NCBI GenBank assembly: GCA_949316235.1
Contig: OX438744.1
Span: 37,878,778-37,942,777 of the forward strand
Direction: 5' to 3'
DNA length: 64,000 nt
Source of the DNA: Oegoconia quadripuncta
Taxonomy: Eukaryota > Arthropoda > Insecta > Lepidoptera > Autostichidae
Part shown: positions 12,001-24,300 of the stretch, piece after piece
Layout of the letters: every line of letters starts with the position of its first letter
Position numbering within the stretch: the stretch's first letter is position 1
Notes under the pieces: generated by a model
What the model saw: the letters and a program-made list of their open reading frames with translations, nothing else
Database searches by the model: none
Told to the model about the DNA's origin: nothing
Made by a program: the position numbers and the translations under genes

Positions 12001-15000
12001 CAGATCGTTCGCATGCCAGGCTATTTCACAATTAATAATGAAATATAAAAACCTTTTTGTAATATAAAAACCTTTATGTAAAATCATTTACTGGGTGCGC
12101 GTGATACATCTTCGGCTACATCGTCACTTTCCATCAGGTGAGATTGTAGTCAAACGCGAAACCAATTTTTAATAAAAAAAAAAAAAACCAAAGCCTGATT
12201 TTAAAAGAGCAACCCTTCGAGTTTCTTGCTTGTTCTTCTCAGGGGAAAATTGCATTTTGAACAAGCATTAGCTTAAAAATGTAAAATTGACTATTTTAAG
12301 TGTACTCTGTGTACCTACAAAATAAAGCATTTTTGACTTTGACTCTTTTACGTCAAATCACATCAGATCAATTATTTCGTAAAACAAAAATTACCGTTGA
12401 TTCCAAGCCTGTCTCTTTTTACCCGACTACCCGTGAAAGGAGGGTAATATTTTTCAAGTGTATGTAAGTATGTCTGTTCCTTTGGCGCCACCTGTTGCCT
12501 AATGGGCTTGACTGGTTGGAAGTGCATGGTGTTGTTAGATTTTATGGCAAAAAATCCAACATGGCGTCCGCAAAATATGCTGTCGAATATTTTAAATGCC
12601 TACTTAAATAGTTATCAAATAAATAGATATTAGTGTTACCATTTGTGATTCCACAAACTAAAGAAAAATAAATAATTACTTAGTATAGTATATCATTATA
12701 CAGCAATAATTGAACCGCCTAATATTGACAAAACAACAAATTTCATTGAGGTTTCGTTCTCTATCTCGAGCGTGTATCATCAGATCCTCACCATATAATG
12801 TGTTATTCCATCCTTTCAAACAAAAATATAATCATCAAAATCGGTCAACAATTCGCGTAACATACAAAAAATACAGTCGAATTGAGAACCTCCTCCTTTT
12901 TTTTTTTTTTTTTTTTTTTTTATTAAAAACTGGTTTCGCGTTTGACTACAATCTCACCTGATGGAAAGTGACGATGAAGCCGAAGATGTATCACGCACAC
13001 CCAGTAAATGCCTATTCACTCTAGACTTGAAGATCCCAAGGTTGTAAGTGTCGGGAAAAACCGACGCGGGCAGTGAGTTCCATACCTTAGCAGTCCGCAT
13101 TATAAATGATGAAGCAAAGCGCTTAGTGCGGATGTTCGGTATGTGGCAAATTCCATCGCACACTCACCGAAATGTATCCTGTAAAATACTGAAAGGCATG
13201 CGACCCTACGGCGGTGTTCAAGGCTTTGCAATTTGCCGGTAACCGTTGGGTCATCGCCTATGAGTCTTATGGCGCGTCGTTCCACAGAATCGAGTGCAGC
13301 CAGTTGGTACTTAGCTGATCCGTCCCAGAGGTGACAGCAGTATTCCATGCACGAGCGGATCTGAGCTTGGTAAAGCTCCAGCAGCTGCTTTGGTGTGAAA
13401 TACCGCCTGACCTTAGAGAGAATTCCAAGCTTCTTAGCTGCTAATTTCCCTTTCGATTCGATGGAGCGCCCAAAATTCAGACTCGAGGTTAACTCCAAAC
13501 CCAAGAGGTTGAGATGGTCAGAGATTGGAATGGATACATCCCGGAAAGTCGGAGTGAGGTGGAAAGGACTCCGTTTGCTAGTGAATAGACACGCCTGTGT
13601 TTTGGAAGAATTGAATTCGACAAGATTCTTTCTTCTTTCCTTTCTTTAAACTCGGTTAATAAACTCATCGGAATCATTACACGTATTCTTCCGCAGAATC
13701 TTCTCCGCAATCAAAACAACAAGTCCAACTACAACCTAGTCTCCGAGACCCTCATGTTCTTGGACTGCATCTGCGGCTCCACGACTGGCGGGCTCGGCCT
13801 GCTGGGTCTGTACATCAACGAGGGCAACGTGGCGCTCATCAACCAAACCCTCGAGGCCCTCACAGAGTACTGCCAGGGTATGTAAACATCGATAAGTATA
13901 CTGCCTACGACGCTGCTGCCCATAGAGACATTTTGTTTATGTGTGTTTTGGCAGTAACATGAAGAATAACCATTTTCAATTCATCATCAATGTACCATCA
14001 ACGTACATTATGCTGCACTTTGGCCGGGCCGGCAACGCGCGTGTAACCCAAGTTAGATAAACGCGCTGACGCCGCGACGGCGCCTCGGCTCGGCTAGAAA
14101 CAGGTTAAAACACAGTTGTCTCAACCAACTCGAACAAGAACAACATTATTTACTTACAACATTATTATATTGAATTTACAAGTTTATTAAACATTATATT
14201 TTACATTTTAACAAACTATTCATTTCATACATTTTGCCCAACCAAGAAGGCGGCTCGTGACACGGTCTTCGCATCGCAGTCACGAGTTAGCGATCCGTAG
14301 GACAAAGGCCCTTGCCCTTACAATCAATCAAACTAAACAAACATTCCATGGAACTTTCTATGTAAACAAAGCGCCATATTGAAATTGTCTCTGAATGACG
14401 AATTTACTAGTGATAGCCCAGACTCTTACTTACTCCTTTACTTATGTCAAACCATATCGAATAATAAAATACCGAAAGTAAAAAACAAGTAGGCACGAGA
14501 GAGATCTGAGATCGTCTTTTGTTTACATACTTAACAAGTTCAAGTTTGTTTCTCTTAATCTAATTTAACGTCACTACTTTTATCCCAAATGGGGTGGCCC
14601 GAGATATCCCAAACATACTCGTTTGGGTATTAGTTTAATACTTGAAACAACATCCAGTGTTCACCTTTCGAAATATATAGGAATGCACACGTGACAAGCC
14701 GTGCAAATTTATAGATTTTTTGGTGGAAAGGCCCTTAGTCGCCTTTTACACCTACGGAAAGTGACTACAGTTTTTCACTAATAAATAAATATATGATAAT
14801 AAAGAAATCTTTGGGGGAGGTCTTTGTCCGATATGATTTCAGTCTTTCGGCTGATACGATGATCCAACTGCCCCAACAGCTCTATGTTCCTTGTGTGTTG
14901 CCAGTCTGCCCTCATTTAATTCCCCCCTTTTACCCCTCATTTAATTCCCCATAGGTCCATGCCACGACAATCAGAACTGCATAGCGACGCACGAGAGCAA

Positions 15001-18000
15001 TGGCCTTGACATAATCACGGCCCTCATCCTGAACGACATCAATCCGCTCGGTTGCACGCGCATGGAGCTGGTGCTGGAGTTGAAGAACAATGCCTCCAAG
15101 CTCCTCCTGGCCATCATGGAGTCCAGGAACGACTCCGAGAATAATGCCGAACGGATACTATACAATATGAACCCTAAACAGCTGGTAAGTGTAGTCTTTG
15201 TTGTGATCGTATTGATTAAGAGGACCCCAGAGCGTCCAGTGACAATTATCAATATTTTAATCCCAAGTAATATAATTATTATAAGTTTTCTGGATTACTT
15301 TGGACTATAGTAATAAAATATGTATTTTTTGTGGTATAACATCCTATAATCTTACAATTCCTGATTTGTTGTAGAAGGTTAGTACCCATCAGTAATACTC
15401 GTAGAATAAAAATGTTTTGTAACCATTCTGTTGCTTGCAAAAAATCACGACCTTTAAGATAATGGGAAGTTAAGTGTATCCTTTTTTTTTTTATTAATAC
15501 CTGGTTTCGCGTTTGACTACAATCTCACCCGATGGAAAGTGGCGATGTAGCCGAAGATGTATCACGCGCACCCAGTAAATGCCTATTCACTCTAGACTTG
15601 AAGATCCCAAGGTTGTAAGTGTCGGGAAAAACCGACGCGGGCAGTGAGTTCCATACCTTAACATCCATCCTTACTGGACTACTAACACAATGATGTCGAT
15701 TCGGATGTACACCACCTAAATTAAAACCAGTTTTAAAATAGTACTGTCTCTTTCTCCCTGGAACAGTACGATGCGACGGCACCACTCCAAAACTGGGTTT
15801 AGTTGGTGTACATCCGAATCCACGCCATTGACGCATTCAATGCATCGGGAGTAATAAATTTGGACCTTGTTTATTTCGAAATTTAAAAAGATTTAGCGAA
15901 ACGAATGGTCGCTCCTGTCGCGGCTAGAGTGCAATTAAAAGTTGATGTAAATTGTGACGTCAAACAACTGTCTTAGTTATGTTTTGTTCACAGGTAGATG
16001 TTGCGTGCTCTGCCTTCCACCAGGAGCATGCGATGGACGCGGAGTCAGACTCCGATGACGAATCACCCGTGCAAGGCGTATCGCCTAAGGAAGTTAGTGA
16101 CCTTCATTTTACAAAAACAAACATTTTAATTTAAGCCCATCCTGCCTCTCACGTTCGCTAAGAGCTGAGAGAGAGAGAGTAAAAGTTCTTCGAGTGTACC
16201 TTGTGTATTCATGCTCATGTCCTCGGTTAGTACTTAAAACAAACACACACAAATATTAAAATTCAGAATCATTCAGATTTAAATGTACTGCAATGGAAGA
16301 GCGAGGCCATGTGGCATAAGTATTTGGCAAAATGTTTAATAGGTGTCCTCCAACCACTGTGTAAGGATAAGGATAATAAGAATTAATTTAAATCGCAAAT
16401 AAACGTTTTTGATTTTTATGACGACTGCTCCGCTAAACACCCAGACTGTGCCCCCAGGGGTACGACGGATAAATTCGAATGCTCCGTTGTGCCCCTTTAG
16501 TGGTTCAGAAGGGAAATTTTTGAGTTACCTGGCTCCTTTTAAGTTATGAACACATTGGAGGGACAACTAAAATGAAATACTTGAAATATTTGTTTTAAAT
16601 CTATAATGTTAAGTATTTTATTGAAACAAAAAGGAACAAACATGTTTCAATAAAAGAAGGAAATATAGCAATTGATAATTAACAATTATATTAATATCAC
16701 TGACATTGACTCGTATGACTGATGATAACAAAGACTATGCATATTAGTAGTTCTATCTAAGTAGATTTTATTGTAGAGATACTATAACTTATTTGAAGTA
16801 CTCTCCAGAGTCGAGTGCAAAATAAATGATCATCATGTGTTCCATCCTTTGTAGGGGTAAAGCGGAACCATAATATAATGACATTAGATGTGCTCCACCA
16901 AAGGAGCACTACAGATCATACAAAATTTACCCGTTCTACCACCACTTTGGGTGTTCAGCGGAGCAGTCGTCATTTTTATTTAGATTTTTGATTTCGATCT
17001 ACGTAAGTTCTTTTGATCGTGTTTCCTTTTTAGTACCAATGTAGAACAAAATGTACAATAACAAAAAAATACAATATTCGTAACATAATGATACGTTATT
17101 TACATTTCGAAATTATGATCTCTATCCCAAATGGGTTAGTCATCCCAACATTAGCGTTTATGTGTTGCAAAGAAAATAAATTTTTCAAACATCCACGGTT
17201 CACACCTGACAGAGTGAGCCCATCGCCTTTAAAACGTGCAAATCTGACGATTTTTTCTGGGTGGAAATCCATAGTTGTCCTTTATTTTATTTTATTCAGG
17301 ACAACTAACAGCTACACAATACAATTATGTTTTATTATCTTATGTAGACAATGGAGGTCATTGTGTAACCAACTCCGTTATCCACGACAATTTTATATAT
17401 AACTGCAAAGACAGAAAAGCAATCCGAACCAGTTAATTTAAATCTTAAGTATGTTTACGGCATCCACGGGAAGAGACGGGTGGATTCTTTTCTTTGTACA
17501 TGCCGAAACCAATCGTACAAATTTGGCAGTATGCTTAAATCATAGGTACTCGCACCCTAGGTGGCCAACTCATCAGAGTCTGTCGCGTCGTGGTGTGGTC
17601 CTTTAATCACGACCGAAGCGACTAGCAATTACCCTATGGTTGAAATTTATCAAACGTGAAAGCTTCCTTAGGAATTGGCTAAACTGCGTGATTCACACTT
17701 ATCTTTTCATATGCTAGTATTTAAATTCGTGTACCTAAAATAAAGCTGCCAACAAAATTACGTTATAAACACTGATATGTAAAGATGACGCTGAAGGTGA
17801 TTTACCCGGAACCCCAAGGTTATTTGGAAGAAGAGCTATCTTATCTCAAACTCAAACAAACAAACAAAAAACTTACAAATTGTTGTTTGGCGGCAGGCTT
17901 AGATTACGTTGCTGTCCAATCAGACATTTAACCAAACTAATAACTAATACTCGACTAAAGCATGTACCATACTCTTTCCTTCTTGTGTCTTACATTAAGC

Positions 18001-18244
18001 CACGGAGTTTAATAATTGCGTTTGTCTTCCCACAGGTGGGCCACAACATCTACATCCTCTGCCACCAGCTGGCGACGCACAACAAAGAGCTCGCGTCATT
18101 GGTCCGCTCCACGGCGCAGGGGCCCAACGCCGTCCCCCTGAAGTACTACCGTACTCACACGGCGCAGATTGAGGTCAGATACTAACAATGGTTCAGTCAT
18201 TTTAGCTGAAAATTGGGTGAAATATATGGAGTATTTTTATCTAT

Positions 18245-18310
<66 letters not shown>

Positions 18311-21300
18311 TAACGCATATATATTTATATATGCGTTAGTTAGTTAGTTATATAGATATATATATTATGTAAATGCACCTTTAAAATAAATAACCTATAT
18401 ACCACTTATCAACAGATAGTACGAACAGATCGAAGTATGGAACAGATTGTGTTCCCAATACCCGAGATCTGCGAGTATCTCCCGTCCGACAGTAAGCACA
18501 GGGTGCTTCAGAGCGCGGAGAGAGACGACCAGGGCAGCAAGGTGGCCGACTTCTTCGCCAGGCTCGACAACCTCTTCCATGAGATGAAGTGGCAAAAGAA
18601 GTTACGCGGTAAGTCGAAATCGCCGGCATCATATCACTGAGTTTGGAGATTTTTGACTTTAGTTAGGCGAATAATGTATTTTAAGTTTTGGTCTATGATA
18701 AAGGCAGAATAGTGTAGTGCGGCTATCTAATATATGTCAAAAAAATATAGCATCATTTAGGAAAAATTGTGATAAACTTGATGTCAATACAAGAAATAAA
18801 GACAAACTTGCAGGTCACATAAATCGCCTCCGCAAAGTCAGTCATTCATTCAAAGGGGTATACGCTTTTTCAATAAGGTTCTTGTTGATATACAAAATCT
18901 TCCTTTCAATAAATTTAAAGATACTATAAAACAGAAACTTATTAAGAGAGCATATTATAAAATATCAGATTATTTAGATGATAAATATTCATGGACATAA
19001 ACAACCCGTTCGCATAACCAGGCTATTTCACAATTAATAATGAAATATTATAATATAAAATAATAATTTTTATTATGAGTTGTGTTCTGTGGCAGGTCAA
19101 CGACTACTGTTCTGGGTGTCCTCATACATGTCGCTGTGGAGCAACATACTATTCAACTTTGCCGTTCTCATCAACGTCATAGTTGCCTTCTTTTACCCAT
19201 TCCAAGATGAAAATCCAAGTAAGTCACTATTTATTAATAAAATCATTATTGGTAAAAAAGATAAAGATCTGTAAATCTTTGCGCCATTTTCCATCACAAA
19301 TGTATAATTTGTTTCTGTGATAATGAATGACATTGAAATAAATAGCATCCCTAATATCATTTTAAGACTCTTTTGTAGTTCAGTTTGTCGTCAAACGTAA
19401 GATTTCTTATGATATATCACTCAAATAGAACAATTCCTCTGTACAGTTACCACATAAACTAAATGTGAATTGGTTATCTTTTGTTAGTTACGCGGTGCTA
19501 TACCAACCAGGCTCTGACATTACATCCAGAGTACTTCAGGTCTGATTGTATCATATCATATTTGTACGTTTTTTATTTATTATCCAACCAAAATACTTTG
19601 GAGTTATAGATAATGATAGCGGCAACATCGAAAATCTGAATAATCGGATCACGTGACAATTTAATGAATCACGAAATTTGACGTTATCAATTTGCCAATC
19701 GTTTTGTGCAAATTTTTTCCTGTCAGATAAGTTATTCATTGACTTCGTTGAGTTCAGGTATAGTCATTGTCATTATTATTTTACATTATAAAAGCGAATT
19801 TTACATTATAAAAGCGAAAGTAATTCTGTTTGTTACTTTTTTACAGCTAAACCTGTAAACCGATCGCATTGCAATTTAGCAGAGATGTAGCCAGAAGAAT
19901 GAAGAAGGACTTAGGCTACTTTTATCTCGAAAACAGTCCCTGATGAAGTAATTTCATGTGGACGGAAATATATTGAAAATTATTTTTTTCATTTTATAAT
20001 GTTCACTTTTGAGTTTGTGTGGTTAATTTATAGGGTTCAATCTACGTTGTATCCTATTTTAAAATGTCTTTTTTTTATATAATGTTCGTGCTAATTTAGC
20101 TAATGTCTGTCCCGTAGAGCTGGGTCAACACCTATCATTGGTAGTATGGTGCGTGTCGTGCATATCGGGCGCGCTGGTGACGTGGCTGCCGCGCTCCTCC
20201 GGCATGCGGGCGCTGCTGGCCAGCGGCATCGTGCGGCTCATCTACAGCGCCGGGCCCGAGCCCACGCTGTGGTGTCTGGGGATGCTTACCGTGAGTATAT
20301 CGGGGCCCATCTACAGCGCCGGGCCCGAGCCCACGCTGTGGTGTCTGGGGATGCTTACCGTGAGTATATCGGGGCCCATCTACAGCGCCGGGCCCGAGCC
20401 CACGCTGTGGTGTCTGGGGATGCTTACCGTGAGTATATCGGGGCCCATCTACAGCGCCGGGCCCGAGCCCACGCTGTGGTGTCTGGGGATGCTTACCGTG
20501 AGTATATCGGGGCCCATCTACAGCGCCGGGCCCGAGCCCACGCTGTGGTGTCTGGGGATGCTTACCGTGAGTATATCGGGGCCCATCTACAGCGCCGGGC
20601 CCGAGCCCACGCTGTGGTGTCTGGGGATGCTTACCGTGAGTATATCGGGGCCCATCTACAGCGCCGGGCCCGAGCCCACGCTGTGGTGTCTGGGGATGCT
20701 TACCGTGAGTATATCGGGGCCCATCTACAGCGCCGGGCCCGAGCCCACGCTGTGGTGTCTGGGGATGCTTACCGTGAGTATATCGGGGCCCATCTACAGC
20801 GCCGGGCCCGAGCCCACGCTGTGGTGTCTGGGGATGCTTACCGTGAGTATATCGGGGCCCATCTACAGCGCCGGGCCCGAGCCCACGCTGTGGTGTCTGG
20901 GGATGCTTACCGTGAGTATATCGGGGCCCATCTACAGCGCCGGGCCCGAGCCCACGCTGTGGTGTCTGGGGATGCTTACCGTGAGTATATCGGGGCCCAT
21001 CTACATGGCAATTTGACATGTGACTAACATAAACGAGGAGTTGGAGAGGCAAAACACCGACGACACAGATCTGGATGATATGAAGTTAGCAACACGAACT
21101 TGCTTAGCTTCAGTATGGATGGCAGTGCGTTGGCGACATAGCTTTTTTTTTTAATTGTATTAGCCCAAATTGTACAAGTATTTTGTATATTCTATGGCGA
21201 GTCCTATTGGCGAAGCGTCCCAACGAGGGCGTTTGTTAACCCTGCAACATTCATTGACTTTTGCTATGCCCGACGATTCACCTCGCATTCACAACTATTC

Positions 21301-24300
21301 TGATATTCTATTTTGTCTCGTTTAACGCCGTTGTTATGGTTACAGATAGTGGTGAAAGGTGTCCACCTGGCAAGCATCATGGGCAACCAGGGCACGCTGT
21401 CCAAGTCGGCGCGCAACGTATTCGCGGACCCCGAGCTGTTATATCACAGTGTCTACCTGCTCTTCTGCTTCCTCGGGATATGCTGCCACCCCTTCTTTTT
21501 CTCGGTTCTTGTAAGTAACCCCGCACTACGCAGCTGGATGTGTATAGTACCTTACGTGACCCCATTGCAACCGACTCCTAACCAATAACTGCCGGTACCA
21601 GGCTATAATAACCATGCGAGAGTATCTGTTCTCACTGCACTAGAGGTTGTCTCTACTACATAAACATATACTTACTAGATAAACAAAAACTGGGTATTCC
21701 TAAGCACTACTCATAGACGGAATAATATAATTCTACTTTGATTCATTTAATAATATAATATTTTCATCATTTTAAGCAGACGAAATCACTTATTTATGCG
21801 TTTCATTCACGTCAGCGCACCACTACACTACACATCGTCCATTTGCATACTTCCACTCTTAGTTTTCTTTTCTTTTTTTTTCATTGTTATGCTTGTTCCC
21901 GTGCGCCTCCTGGGTGATAGCTGAAAATCTGTGCTTGCTCGTTCATTGAGCATTTTTAATGCACTGAACTATGACCTTGTTGCATGACTGTTGCACACAT
22001 GCCCACATAATAATGAATCGGCAGGTCTTGAAGGTATTGGGAAAAAATTAATTGTTATGATATATATCTTTACATCTGTTTGTATTTGTTAAATTGTATG
22101 TCTCGTGTTGTTTTCATGAATGTTTGTTTCTTGTCTGTTAATGTAGTTATAGTTATAGTTTGAGACTAGATATATATATACTTGGACATGTACAGACAGC
22201 GTCATCTAGTTCCACATTTTTTTCTTTGTAAATAAATACTTATTATAAATGAAAACCTTAGGTTCGGTTTATTATAAATGAAAACATCCATAACTCGGGT
22301 ACACATGTCCGTATTCATCATACAAACATATGCCCCTAGCGGGATTCGAACCCGCGACCTTTTGGTATAGCAGCAGAGTTTCTAACCACTACACCAAACA
22401 AGTCGTCTAAACCAAACCAAAATGTAGTATTTATGTTTCTCTCTTGTATGTGTGCCAGTTTAGTTAGTACTAGTTACCACATCGGTACCAGGCTAGCAGA
22501 ATCGTACGAGAGTACCTCCTCTCACTGCGCTACAATTTGACAGTGCCATCTGTATATAGGGTCTAACAAAATTAACCCGACAAACTTTGGCAATTGCACG
22601 TACATGACAATAAAATAATATATTCATTAAAAAAAACTGGCTTTAAAAATTTAGTTTCCGAATAAAAAAATTAAATGTAAGTGCAAATGAAAATACAAAT
22701 TAAGAGACTTACTTCATTTCGATTGTACCTTATTTTATCAATGAGAAAAAAGGCAACGTTCATATGGAAGACGCCAATGGGGGTGGCGGGGCACAGGGCG
22801 CAACCAATCACAGCAAGTCGCGGCGAGTGGTCGCCTTTCGGCGTCTTCAATGATACCGCGGCACGTGTTTGCGTGTTGTGGCAAAGTACTTAGAGCGCGC
22901 GGCCATTAAGGTCCAACTCACAAAATTTACATTTCTAAATTTTATTTTTTGAATAAAATCTGTTAACTTTAATGTTTTATTTTTTATTTTTTTCGTAATA
23001 GGTACATTCTATACATACCCTCTGCAACGTTTGTCGGGTTAATTTTGTTAGACCTTATGTATTATTATTATATATCTATTATATTGGGCTAGCATAACTG
23101 AGCGAGAGTCATACCCTGCCAATACAACCGGTTTCTTTTTTTTTATGCACAACGGGTTAGCACTTGACCTCAATCACACCTGATGTTAAGTGAAGATGAG
23201 GCCGAAGGTGGAAGCGTACTGACGCTGATACCTAAATATTTGGGGAACTGGCTATCTTATCTCTGACAACCGGAACACAATAAAGCTATTAACATTGCTG
23301 TTTGGTGGCAGATTTAGATAAGATGGTGGTAGCTAGCCAGGCGGACATTTAAAATGCCCTACCACCAGCCAAACCGAGTACTAAACATGTACCCCGCTGG
23401 GGATCGAACCCGCGACCTCCGATTCGTATACCACTGTTTACATTGAGCCACGAAGGCGGTTCTTCCTGTGGGTGTCGTGAAAGGCCTTACACCATAAACT
23501 TGTACGTTTCAACTGCGATTGACTTACGTATTGTAGGGTTTTCCATATTTTACAAAATAAAAGTGGGTAGAAATTAGATTTGAGTACAGGCAACAGTATA
23601 TTAGAGATGTGACACTTGGCCGATGGACATTAAGTGGCGTGCTGTGGTGCAGTTAAGTTGTGTAAAAGGAAAATATATAATTGGTGATCAGTGTTTGGGA
23701 CTTTTATTATACTTCAGAAGTGGGATTACGTAAGTACAAACCCACAAAAGTGGTTTTCTGTTTATATGCAGTTATTCTACCGGATAAGTGATATAATACG
23801 AATATAAATTTTCTGCGGCCCGTGGCTCACGGCGGTATGAGTTTACGTGGGTCGCGTATCCGAGGAGGCCATAGTTGGTAATAATTTTGGTTGGTGGAAT
23901 CCGAATGTGCGCCGTTGTTTTCCCCCACGCTACTGGGTTCGATTCCCATAGGTTAGTATTCGGTTGATTAATGGGGCATATACTTAAATGTCCACGTGGT
24001 TAGCTACCGCTCTCATGTGTGAGTCTGTCGCTAAGCAGCGGCATTTTATGGTGCTTCGACTGTCTGAGATAGCCAGCCAGAGCCAACCAGCCATGCCCAG
24101 ATGAGATTAGGGTTTTTCCGGGTGAGCACGCTCTAAACGCTTACCCTTATCTTCATATAATATCAGTTGTGACTACGGTTATTTCACTGTACCCACAAAA
24201 AATAAAAAAAAAAAAATAAATATACCCGCTTATGGGGTATGTTCCCTAAACCTAAAAGTTGACGCATTACTGAGATGCTAACGGCCTATTCCGGGTTATC

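Noticed and set aside
20135..21052. 305-residue minus-strand ORF and 292-293-residue plus-strand ORFs over the repeat array
   Set aside because: A 69-bp unit is 23 codons, so any frame open in one unit stays open through all. Only the frame continuous with Itpr is supported.
22330..22405. tRNA-like sequences with A and B boxes (here and in the other SINE heads)
   Set aside because: They are heads of dispersed SINE families with long shared tails; none folds as an intact tRNA gene with a clear acceptor stem.
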